From Nautilus pompilius (Eukaryota > Mollusca > Cephalopoda > Nautilida > Nautilidae): a stretch of 64,000 nt of DNA. The notes beneath the pieces were generated by a model that saw only the letters and a list, made by a program, of their open reading frames with translations, did not search any database and was not told the DNA's origin. Below are positions 1-10,095 of this stretch, piece by piece (position 1 is the first letter of the stretch; every line of letters starts with the position of its first letter). The position numbers were made by a program, and so were the translations under genes. Where the stretch lies: assembly GCA_018389105.1 (NCBI GenBank), contig JACATO010000065.1:62001-126000 (forward strand), in the 5' to 3' direction.

Positions 1-3000
1 ATAGAGAGGAACCATTCTTTATGAAGGTGTATCGGCTGTCGTACTGGGTTCATTTTTCTGAAAGTTATCTCTAAACTCCACATTATCCTGAGATTCTTAA
101 ACCTAATATCCGCGCACACAATGTCGTCCAATACAAAAGTCGTGGTGTAATTAAGAATGCCGCCGTTGCAGAATAAATCTCTGGGGGTCAGATCAAAGCA
201 CTGAGCAAATTCTCTTTGTAAATAGCTGGTACAGCTTGACGACACTTCCAGTGACACAACCGCAATCAACCAAAATAAAGGGGTTCAGTAAGATAGTTCA
301 GAAACTGGGTCGATTGCGTGTTAACTTCACCTTGCAAGGACATTGTTGACTGTCACTTAGTTAGAAGTCTAAGGGACATAACTCTAAAAAAAGATTACTG
401 ATAATTCTTAAAGAACCATTCCCATTTCCGGCAGACTTTTGGCTAATTCATTTTCGACTACATAGAACTCGTAAGAAGCACTATCAAACTTTCCAGAAGA
501 ACTTCCGTATAACGTAAATTAAAGTTCCGACTATATTGTGAGGTGATCCGACGAAGCGCCGGTATTTTGGAAGTAAAGGATGAAATGATGCCATTACTCC
601 GTTTCCGGGTATTAAACGGTCACTTCGTCAAATAACTTAGACGACGTGGAAACAGGCGGCCTCTGAAGACGTCGTGGGGTCGTAAGGCGCCTGGCGCCAG
701 GTGTATCCCGAGTATTTGACGATGTGAACGTCTGTTAGAGCGATAGAAGCCCGATCGATGTCGGTGCCGAGTGTAGCCGATCCCGTTAACGACGATTTAA
801 AAGATGGTTTGTCGGGATGGAATGAACGCTTCAGGCGGGTCAAGGAGAGGACTCGGTCGGGTCGACCTGAAGATACTGCAGCACCACAGCAGCCACACGG
901 CTGGTCGGGTCGTCCGTGAATATCGGTCTACTGGGAATCGGGAGTAACCGGCAGAGTAAGGAACAGCGACAGCTTTTCCAGGGCGCTTCCTGGCGCACCT
1001 ACCAGAGCGTCTTTGCAGTCACAAGATTATTATTGCACGACGTCACCGCGAGAAAGAGTTCTAGCCATGCTTTCTTCGGTTGTGAACCAGCCCCCTGTTT
1101 CACCAAACTCTCGTTTAAACATCGATGCACTGCAGTAGAAAGCGACTTCCCTTTGCCCCTTGTATCCTGCGCCATCTTCAATTCCACCGGAAGCGCTGAC
1201 GAGTCGAACCAAATAAGTCTAAGTTTGTCTGTGTTGATTTTACAGCCTTGGACCTTTTGTTTTTTACGGGGCGACCAGTGCTAAACCTAGGACAGGCACG
1301 GATCTGGATCCTGTTCTTGCGGCTTTGACGAAAGAATTCAGGCGTATGTGACGAAATGCTGGCTATGTCCGTTGGTGGATGGAGTCGGGTTACATGAATA
1401 TCGATTAAGTCTTTTGGTCTGGGAACGACGCGTTGTTTAGGAGAAGGACGAGCGGTGGCAGAACAGGGTGTGCCAGGTAATCTTGCTTTCAAGATATTTC
1501 CTGGCTCAGTTGCAAGACGATGCTTACAGTCTGAGATATACATCCTTCTATATCATGGATCTATTACCAGAAACAACAATCCCAGCCTGGTTTCCTACAC
1601 AGTGAGCTAATCCATCCCCCCGCACACCTTTATTTCTCGGGTAGAGAACTGTCTGCCCTTTCTGGGGTTCTGCGTGCCGGATGCCGGCCATACTGACATG
1701 CACACTTAACTTGTACCAGCACCAAACCCAGGAGGCTGTTTGGTAGAAAGGGAGCAACGCAATCAAAGGTGAGAACCCTGAAGATGCTTCGCTGCGCCTT
1801 TTGAGCCCAAAGTACATCAGGTCGGAGATTATCTAGCCGTAGCTCGCCTTCTCCGCGCTGGCTAAACCACAGGTGAAGTTTTCAGCCGCTGCGCGCCTCC
1901 GCCGTCGGTTTTATTATAAAATTAATTGTTTCGCTTTCCCACCGCTTTACGAAAGTGGGACCTCCGTCGGCCGCCTGTCCCCCTGTCTGGGGCACCCGCA
2001 CAGCTGAGAGGACCCTGGGAACCTTTTAACTTCATTATAATCGGAAGCCGACGGTTGATTTCCTTTTCTCACAGTTCTCGAGAAAGAAGAAGACAAAAGG
2101 TCGAGAAGCAAAAGAAAGGCCTTTGAGCGGCCGAATTACACCGTCCGTCTCACTTTTCTTTAATTCGGCCTCCCTGAGCAGAACCGGTTCGCTCCCAGAT
2201 GATACTAATCGCCGGAAAACCGCAATAATCTCGCCTGCCTCTTTGTTGTTTTAATATTTGGCGAAGTCGCGCTCGACCCACCTGCCATGGTTTCTCCCCA
2301 CAATACGGACGCGTTCTCGTGCGCGGCCACACCCGCCAGCCCTTTATCACTCAGGCTCTTGGTTCCGTCACACATTGGTCAATGTTGCGTCAGCCTTCTC
2401 AGAAGATTCCTCTAAAACCTTTTATTTTTAGATGTGTCGCCACCCCACACACACCTCCCTCGGCGAAGGAAATCGACAAGACACTCACCGTAGCCGGTCC
2501 CAACTGGGGTTCGGCCTCGGACAGTGAACCACAGAAGCCTCCACCGCTTGGTTACCGCTCCGCCTCAAAAGAGCATCGCTCGTGGTGTATGATGAGAAAT
2601 AACAAATGTCAATGGGCAATAGAACCCCGCGGAAAAGTGTGTGGGGGCAACAGTTTATTTAATTAAATTCAAAAAAACGCTGGGAGAATACGAAGTTATG
2701 CTCAAAATCTAGACCAAGAAAAAGGGTCAGACTCAAAATAGGCATTAATGGCGATTCATTACCCTTTCAAACTCCCGCTGTCGGCATATTTCTGCAAACA
2801 CGCACTTGTTAACTAGTAATGCAAAATATATATAATCAAATAAAAAGTTTTCATATATTTTCCTACTATTACTACAGCATCAGTCATTTAATTCCATAGA
2901 TCCCGGGCACATGTTTAGGAACGATTTCCATACGGATCCGCTCTTTTTTGTCACCCATTGTACCCTTTAACGACGGAAACTTATGGCTCTTTTTCGGCAG

Positions 3001-3334
3001 ATTTATAAAAAAAAAAAAAAAATCGTAGACACGTACAGGTAGCGGTCCTCTCAAGCGTTAATTAGAAAACAACAAAACAAAATATCCCACACCCGAAGTC
3101 CTGACGATGACGAGAAGGCGGCAACTCCGATTAACCATGTCACCGCAATGGTGGGCAACGTCCGAACCGTTCCTTGGAGAGGCGAATTCGTAAATGTTCT
3201 ATTGGTGACAACCCTCCCCCCCCCACCACCGTCTTCTCCTACAGCCCTCATGTAAAAATATTAAAATATATTCAATTTTTCGGTCTGCGGCCACTTCTAT
3301 CTCGGATTTTAAGAATTGAATATCTGAGCCAGCA
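1..3334. other. Unassigned non-coding DNA
   Basis: No recognisable gene. Short open frames exist (916-1284 plus, 1178-1543 minus, 2319-2666 plus), but they overlap on opposite strands, show no conserved motif and are not framed by convincing splice sites. The stretch 540-2640 is fairly GC- and CpG-rich; 2690-3330 is AT-rich with a run of 16 A at 3007-3022. It could hold untranslated or intronic sequence of an unseen gene. Confidence 0.5.
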
Positions 3335-3361
3335 CAGGTGCATCTCAAAAGATTAGAATAT
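3335..3361 (+). repeat. Left terminal inverted repeat of the Tc1 element
   Basis: Begins CAGGTGCATCTCA and ends AGAATAT. It pairs with 4659-4685 with two mismatches. In this family the terminal repeats are bound by the transposase helix-turn-helix domains. Confidence 0.93.
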
Positions 3362-3433
3362 TCCATTAAATCACTATTTATGCAGTATATATACCATGGA
3401 TCTCTGTCTGGTTCAGTACACACAACCACAATC

Positions 3434-4457
3434 ATGGGGAAGACTGTTGACTTGACAGTTGTCCAGAAGACACTCACTGACACCCTCCACAAGGAGGATA
3501 AGCCACAGGAGGTCATTGCTGAAAGGGCTGGCTATTCACAGAGTGCTGTATCAAAGCATATTCATGGAAAGTTGACTGGAAGGGAAAAGTGTGGTAGGAA
3601 AAGGTGCACAAGCAAGAGGGATGACCGCAGCCTTGAGAGGATTGTCAAGCAAAGCCAATTCAAGAATTTGGAGGAGCTTCACAACGAGTGTACTGAGGCT
3701 GGAGTCACTGCATCAAGAGCCACCACGCACAGACGTGTCCAGGAAATGGGCTACAAGTGTCGCATTCCCAGTGTCAAGCCACTCCTGAACCAGAGACAGC
3801 ATAAGAAGCGGCTTATCTGGGCTAAGGAGAAAAAGAACTGGATCGTTGCTCAGTGGTCATTTTGCATTTCATTTGGAAATCAAGGTCCCACAGTCTGGAC
3901 GAAGGATGGAGAGGCACAGAATCCAAGTTGCTTGAAGTCCAGTGTGAAGTTTCCACGGTCAGTGATGATTTGAGGCGCCATGTCATCTGCCGGTGTTGGT
4001 CTATTGTTTTATCAAGTCCAAAGTCAACGCAGCCATCTACCAGGAGATTTTAGAGCACTTCATGCTTCAGTCTGCTGACAAGCTTTATGGAGATGCTGAT
4101 TTCCTGTTCCTGCAGGACTTGGCACCTGCCCACAGTGCCAAAACTACCAGTAACTGGTTTGCTGACCATGGTATTAGTGTACTTGATTGACCAGCCAACT
4201 CGCCTGACCTGAACCTCATAGAGAATCTATGGGGTATTGTCAAGAGGAAGATGAGAGACTCCTGACCCAACAATACAAATGAGCTGAAGGCCGCTATCAA
4301 AGCAACTTGGGCTTCCATAACACCTCAGCATTGCCACAGACCGATCGCCTCCATGCCACGCCGCATTGATGCAGTGATTCGTGCAATAGGAGCCCGACCA
4401 AGTATTGAGTGCATAAATGAACATACTTTTCAGAAGTTCAACATTTCTATATTATAA
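3434..4457 (+). pseudogene. Tc1-like transposase, disrupted
   Basis: A Tc1 transposase cuts and pastes the element at TA sites in the nucleus. The ATG at 3434 opens MGKTVDLTVVQKTL, followed by a paired helix-turn-helix region (about residues 10-110, including GYSQSAVSKHIHG). The first open part stops at 3971-3973 (TGA at a position normally Trp). A frameshift near 3996-4010 and two more TGA stops (4188-4190 and just after the codons RKMRDS, near 4263) follow. The second catalytic Asp (FLQDLAPAH) and the Glu (LIENLWG) of the DDE triad are still visible. The segment between AQWS and FCISFG, at about 3859, lacks the roughly nine residues that hold the first catalytic Asp in relatives. The copy is therefore dead even apart from its stops. 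The frame ends with TAA at 4455-4457. Confidence 0.93.
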
Positions 4458-4658
4458 ATCCTTTTTTTTATTGATCTTATGAAATATTCTAATATTTTGA
4501 GATAGTTGATTTTTGATTTTCATGAGCTATAAGCTGTAATCATCAAAATTAAAACAAAAAAGGGGCTTGAAATATTTCACTTAATGTGTAATGAATCCAG
4601 AATATATGAGAGTTTCACTGTTTGAATTAAACTATGGGGAAAAATGAACTCTTCCACG

Positions 4659-4685
4659 ATATTCTAATTTTCTGAGATGCACCTG
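4659..4685 (-). repeat. Right terminal inverted repeat of the Tc1 element
   Basis: Reverse complement matches 3335-3361 at 25 of 27 bases. It is followed by TA at 4686-4687, the expected target-site duplication. Confidence 0.93.
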
Positions 4686-4687
4686 TA

Positions 4688-6278
4688 TGTGACATATTTT
4701 TTATAAAGGAAACATTTGTTTTACGTGGTAGATTTTAATTGTAATTACGAGGAAAGTACCGAGAGGAATGAGGACAAGAGATGCTTTCATGGGCGGGGCG
4801 GGGAGAGGGATAGAACTGAACAGCCTCTCTGTTAACCTGAAGGCAGACGGACTCGGCAGGCCGTTACCCCCTCCCCTGCCCCCCTAAATAGAGGACGGGG
4901 TTCCCGCTCACCGAAAACATTTCCACGTCCGGTTTCCCCCGATAAATACCAAAGTAATCTTCAGCAACAAAAGACATTGTCGAAGACGACGCGGATGATA
5001 TATAAGGCCACAGTTCAGATAACTTAGAGCCAGATACCGGTGCTTCAATGCAACATTGTCTCGCTAACAAGAATTCCCCTGTTCTCGTCACGCGTTCATC
5101 CTCTGCGCCTCACTTTCGGCGCTGGAGAGCGTCTGCTTGCCGTAGTCTCCGACAGGCGTCTGATGGCGTCATCTCCCCCGACTGGCTGCTGCATCCCGGG
5201 ATCGGGTTTCTCGGACGCCGGCTGACGGATACTTTACGGCCCGTGACGGTAAGCGATAATGGATGCAGGAAGAAGAGAGAAAAAAAAAAAACAGAAAGGA
5301 ACCGGAGGACAAAATAGTGAATGATGTCCGAGAATGTTTGTCAATGAAACGGACACCCCGTTTATGCGCGCGCACGTGCTGAGGTTCCCTCGCTATTTCG
5401 GGAAGACTGAGCCCAAAAGCGCGGGCATCAATAGACTTGGGAGGGGAGGAGGGGATAAGAGATGAACTGATCAGCAGCCGCTGTTATTCAAGTACAAAAC
5501 AAAATGAAAGCATTCGGGACATTTAAGAGAAATAATTTATTAAAATTAAGTATAATTTACAATTAGCTTTTCGAAGAACCGCACCAGGCCTACAATTATG
5601 TCCCGGTGATTGATTATCTCCCGTTGACTATGAATGGCAAATTTCTTAAGTTTCTCGGATGATAACTCGTTTTATGCGATAGTTCGGTGTTTGTTCGCTC
5701 TTTTTAAAGTAACGATCGTGCAATACGACGTCTTGATGCGCACAAAGAGAGAGAGAGAGAGAATAAAAGCAAACAAAACGATAACAACAACAACAACAAC
5801 AGAAAAATCTTGGACGCTTAAATTCATGAACTGTCATTGCGATTCAAAATCCGGAGGCGTCCGACATCCACTGATACGGTTAAGTTTTCCAATACCAGAA
5901 GATATCGTTCATTTCTCGGCCGTGACGAGAACTGTCCTTGCTATGGGCTCGCTAAAGTCAAAACAACATTTTGCAGTAGGTGGTAGGCACAACTACTGTA
6001 TTCCATTTGTTCTGGGATGGACTGCAGCGTATTTTTCGTATTAACGATGCATGTGAGAGAGTAAGATAAAGTGGTAATTAAAGCCATAAGTTGCCTGACG
6101 TATAAAGTCCACTTTTCTGTATAAAAAATAAAGAAAGAAAGAAAAGTGGTGGCACAGAAGTTATCTCTAAGATTCTCAAAACTACGTAATAGCTACGCAC
6201 GAAGTTTATCTGTGACAATTACCTTCTTGTTAACCGAAACAATTTGGGTTTAATTATACAGTTCCAACAAAGCAAAAC
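4688..6278. other. Unassigned spacer with microsatellites
   Basis: No recognisable gene. Contains a short GA run (about 5746-5762) and an AAC run (about 5782-5801). Open frames at 5048-5317 and 5634-6044 lack recognisable motifs. Confidence 0.5.
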
Positions 6279-6452
6279 GAGAGAGAGAGAGAGGAGAGGA
6301 GAGAGAGGATGGAGAGAGAGAGAGATGGAGAGGATGGAGAGAGAGATGGAGAGAGAGAGGAGAGAGAGATGGAGAGAGATGGAGAGAGAGGAGGGAGAGA
6401 GTGGAGAGAAGAGATGGAGAGAGAGAGGAGAGAAGAGAGATGGGAGAGAGAG

Positions 6453-6484
<32 letters not shown>

Positions 6485-6485
6485 A
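6279..6485. repeat. GA-rich microsatellite with GGAGA/GATGGA variants
   Basis: About 205 bases of GA dinucleotides interrupted by GGA and GATGGA units. Both strands read open as Arg/Glu or Ser/Leu repeats because GA/CT repeats cannot form stop codons, so those frames are not treated as genes. Confidence 0.95.
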
Positions 6486-8519
6486 GACATATCGAAAGGA
6501 TTCTCAAGTTACTTTTGCACCAAAAAGAAGAGTGCATTTATTAAAAGTGCGAGTGGCCATTCTTCCCTGACAAGTTTCGCTTCGTGTGCATCGATTTGAT
6601 TCATTTGCCATTCATTTAACAGCTGAAGGGAGATAACGCAGAAAAAAAAAATTACTTTCGTGGTCTCAGTGGTTGGAGCCATTTCAAAATCAGGTTTCGA
6701 TTATAAATAAAACACCAGAAATTACTGAAAGCCATATTTTTATTATATAATCAGGCGTTGCAATTTTAATAAACAGAACAATTAAAAAGAAAAAGAAACT
6801 GGTATTCACGGGTAAAAATTTATGATAATCAGAATTTGTTGAAGGACAGATTCGTACAAAGAATTAATTAGGCTGTAACTTACCGCTGACGGGCTAGTGC
6901 GTATATAAGCTGTCGGAAGTCAGTTGACTGCCTCCGCTTCTGCGCAATAAATTCGTGAAGTTCCGACTTCCGACGAGGGCAGCCTGCGGGCCGAATTTGA
7001 TAAAAGAATCTCTCAATGAAATATGGAAGGAAACCGGAATTTCCTCTTGCATTTGAACTCGGTCGCGCAAACGAGTTACTGATATTAGAAAAAGAATTAA
7101 TTCCTAAAAAAAAACAACATAATTCTTTCCTACCCGCACCCAAACGTATGATTTATTTTTTAAAATTTTCTTCTTCCGTGATATAAATCTTCTCCCACGG
7201 CTTGTTTGATTTTAGACTCCGGATGAAAGTCTGCCAAGGAAGAGGTTTATTTTCAACGGCGGAAGCTTAACACCCCACACCGACAGGGTGGACATCAGTT
7301 AGGTCCAGACCTACAAGCAAGAGAGAAAATTTTAAAATCTTAAGGCTGTAGGGAAACAACTCATCTAAACAGAAGAAGCGATCGGATAATCGAATAAATA
7401 AGTATATACGTAAAATGACGACATTATTTAAAAATAAGGAGTTAAGAACGGCGTAGAACACAGCAGAACGGCTAACTTTTCTCGGTTATAGCATCGCGTG
7501 ATAACGACATACGCAGTAAATGAACGCAATTTTTCGAACAGCGCCCTCTGGTGGAAATTATCTTCGTTTGTATCGCGATAGACAGTTATATTTACCTGAT
7601 CTGTAACGGATACCTTAAAGAACCTATAGACCGTATTTACGTGGCGTTTGTGCAGTGCTAAGTATAAATGAAAGAAGGTTAATACCATGGAAACATCGTG
7701 CAAAAGATGGCCATTTTGGTAGATTTTTTAAAGAACAAGGGAAGACAACTTTTAGCCAGAATGATCGTTTAAAAAATAGGTTTGCACAGTGAAAATCGTT
7801 TTTGTCTAGAGAAAAGTTCATCCGCTTTTCCATTAAGTTCCACGCGCTTTTCACATAACTATTTTATTGCGTACTTCTTTTAGTAGGCACTTCTGATACC
7901 TTTGAACATCGATAGTAACGGAGAAAGTAGAGAAGTTTCGTAACGCACTTCGATCAGGACTTACATTTGCAACAAGGCCGAGGATTGGTTCCTCCTTAAA
8001 ATGTCGTCCAGAGCCGAGCGCCGATGGCTCAAAGATTCATCAAACCCCAGTCACAACCACAAGACGTAGAAACGAGACGAAAAGCCCGCGGCAGGCGCCA
8101 CCACTCGGCCTAGCGACTAACCAAATGGCTGCCACGGTTGGGAGCCCTAGTCCAACTCCCGGTCAGGTATCAACGGGTTTTTTTAATCGTCAGCCGGTCG
8201 CGTGGGATTTCCCAACAAATAGTGAAAAACAAGAGATAGTAATTTAAGGGGAACTTCCCCGGAAGTGCCGGTTAGGCGGTTGTGATTCAGACCGGTGGCT
8301 TATAGGGAACGATAAACGGCGTCTTGAAGTCACTATACGTCGACCCGAGGGTTCAGTAATGGAACACAGAACAATACACTCTCCGCTTGTTCACTAGAAC
8401 AGGTCCTAAAGGTGTAATGGGAAATAATGGCTATTAAATAGCACTACTTATGGCGAGTTCCTCCTTCCGGTCATATCTCCCGATTCTGCAGTAAATATTC
8501 TCAGAGTTTCCATTGTGCG
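6486..8519. other. Unassigned AT-rich spacer
   Basis: No recognisable gene or transposase. Short frames such as 6880-7143 and 7428-7703 (minus) have no conserved features. The only notable site is a CTCF-like core at 7539-7554. Confidence 0.5.
7539..7554 (-). promoter_or_regulatory. CTCF-core-like motif
   Basis: The minus strand reads CCACCAGAGGGCGCTG, essentially the bilaterian CTCF core (CCACNAGGNGGCGCTG type). CTCF is an 11-zinc-finger insulator and loop-anchor protein. Occupancy cannot be judged from sequence. Confidence 0.5.
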
Positions 8520-8546
8520 AGTGGTAGTGGTGGTGGTGGTGGTGGC
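8520..8546. repeat. GTG/GTGGTA microsatellite
   Basis: Short (GTG)n run just outside the left arm of the foldback element at 8576. Confidence 0.85.
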
Positions 8547-8575
8547 TGGAAGGGGGATCACCGATCCCCATCGCT

Positions 8576-8787
8576 AGCTCCACCTGGCGACAGGGGTGCG
8601 CAGCTCCTCCGTAGTTCCGTCCGCTCCAGCGATCAGGCGGCTAATCGGTACAGCCCCTGACCCGACGAGCGGGATCAGCTGTGTGGGCCGTACTCGGTGT
8701 ACCCGGGTCCGACTGACAAATCACCCCGGCACATCTGAAAAGACGCTTTATTTCCATTTTATTACCTGGACAGGAAAGAATAAATTA
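8576..8787 (+). repeat. Left arm of the foldback element
   Basis: Runs from AGCTCCACCTGGCGACAGGG to GAATAAATTA and pairs with the reverse complement of 9137-9360. An open frame at 8596-8805 lies in it, but its translation has no recognisable features. Confidence 0.88.
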
Positions 8788-9136
8788 TTCTACCTTCTTT
8801 CTTAGTTTCCACCAAAACCCGAGGTTCTTGGCCAGACACCCGATATCTCTCTCACCGCGCGCACTCTTTTGTATACTCAACGATCGCTTAAATGTGTCCC
8901 TTCCTGCAGGTGAAACGGACAACCCTCTAAGGTAGAATTAAAATACTGAGAATCATCCCCGATGATTTTGCTTTACCGGTCAAAAAAGTGGGGGCGAGAT
9001 CGGAGCGGTGGGGGGTGGGAAACATGTCGGATGAACGGAACATTTCGAAACGAGACAAACAGACGAGTGGCCTTCCGGTGGAAAACAGTCGATTCATTTA
9101 ACGGGTTCGTGTTTCAGCAGTCGTAGGAATGTACAC

Positions 9137-9360
9137 TGATTTATTCTTGCCTGTCCAGGTAATAAACTAGAAATAAAGCGTCTTTTCAAATGTGCCGGGC
9201 GCGATTTGTCAGTCGGACCCGGGTACACCGAGTACGGCCCACACAGCTGATCCCGCCCCGGGGGAGGGGGGTCGGGTCAGGGGCTGTACCGATTAGCCGC
9301 CTGATCGCTGGAGCCGACGGAACTACGGACGAGCCGCGCACCCTGTCGCCAGGTGGAGCT
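9137..9360 (-). repeat. Right arm of the foldback element
   Basis: Reverse complement of the left arm with scattered substitutions and one G/C-rich insertion near 9257-9272. Confidence 0.88.
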
Positions 9361-9963
9361 GCGCCCGGTTCCTCGAAGGTGGAGACTCCGTGCAGTTAGC
9401 AGGTGCCTGCCGCCAGTCTGTCGAGAGCAGAGACTTTGCGATTTCTCTGCCATCGCTTCGCCGATGGCGAAGAAGCCAACTAACGGCGGAGACAGGTTCC
9501 GACCGCCTCCTTCAGCGTCAGTTCTAATTCGAAAACCAAAACAAAAGTATCTGGAAATCCAAAGACGGTAATTATATTAATTAATTAATTAAAAATTTAT
9601 TTACATGTCGCATACGTGAAACAAATTCGCTTCAATAGGAGTGGGCGCTGGTGGCCGAAATGATTCAGCGACAGTCTCGAGGAAATACCATCATCCATCC
9701 CTGACGCTTCACCCCCCCCCCCCCGGCTGCTGCACCGAGCAAAGCTATTTCAGACCAGGAAGGAACGAAATGCAGCCAGGTTGTTATTCCTGCCACACTG
9801 AGCCGAAAAGAGCCGTCTAAACTGAACTTTGGCAGGGTCTCGGTATTTTAAAAGATCGACGACAGCATGGAACCGTTTATCTTCCCTTTCGTCTCGTTTC
9901 AAATCGAAAGTAGACCCACCTCGCCGCGTCCGCCTTCACTCCGCGTTCCACCAGTGTATTTAT

Positions 9964-9998
9964 CACACACGTGTGTGTGTGTGTGTGTGTGTGTGTGG
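9964..9998. repeat. CA/GT microsatellite
   Basis: CACACAC followed directly by about 13 GT units. Alternating purine-pyrimidine sequence of this kind can adopt Z-DNA. Confidence 0.92.
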
Positions 9999-10073
9999 TA
10001 TTTTTTTTAACCTCAAACCGCAACCGAGATTTCATTCGCGAAACAAACAAAAAAAAGAGAAGCGACGTTCGGC

Positions 10074-10095
10074 TTGTTGTTGTTGTTGTTGTTGT
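10074..10095. repeat. TTG trinucleotide run
   Basis: About seven TTG units in a spacer, with no coding context that supports it as a translated homopolymer. Confidence 0.9.

Larger units (their letters stand above)
3335..4685 (+). mobile_element. Tc1-type Tc1/mariner DNA transposon, near-complete but inactive
   Basis: The ends are inverted repeats. 3335-3361 begins CAGGTGCATCTCA, and the reverse complement of 4659-4685 matches it at 25 of 27 positions, both continuing into TTAGAATAT. Tc1 elements insert at TA: the right flank is TA (4686-4687), while the left flank reads CA, so one target copy has mutated. The length (about 1.35 kb) and a single intronless transposase between short ends fit the family. 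This is the best preserved transposon in the window and so probably one of the youngest. It carries its own dead transposase (3434-4457). Confidence 0.95.
8576..9360. mobile_element. Foldback-like element with ~215-bp inverted arms
   Basis: 8576-8787 and 9137-9360 are long, near-identical inverted repeats around a ~350-bp spacer. Matching blocks include TCAGGCGGCTAATCGGTACA, the GTACTCGGTGTACCCGGG block, AAAAGACGCTTTATTTC and TTATTACCTGGACAGG. Differences are few base changes plus an insertion of G/C-rich bases at about 9257-9272 in the right arm. Arms are GC-rich at the outer ends and AT-rich at the inner ends. The spacer holds no coding frame. This architecture fits a foldback or MITE-type DNA element, or a large palindromic duplication. 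No target-site duplication was identified. Confidence 0.8.

Noticed and set aside
916-1543. Two ~120-codon frames on opposite strands
   Set aside because: They overlap partly and mirror each other's composition; neither has a known motif or splice context.
3007-3022. Poly-A run as the tail of a retroposon
   Set aside because: No SINE, LINE or processed-gene sequence or target duplication is visible upstream.
6244-6599. Arg/Glu-rich and Ser/Leu-rich frames on both strands
   Set aside because: Translation of a GA/CT microsatellite; the same applies to frames at 14601-15078, 26145-26745, 52258-52521, 53621-54060 and 54646-55075.
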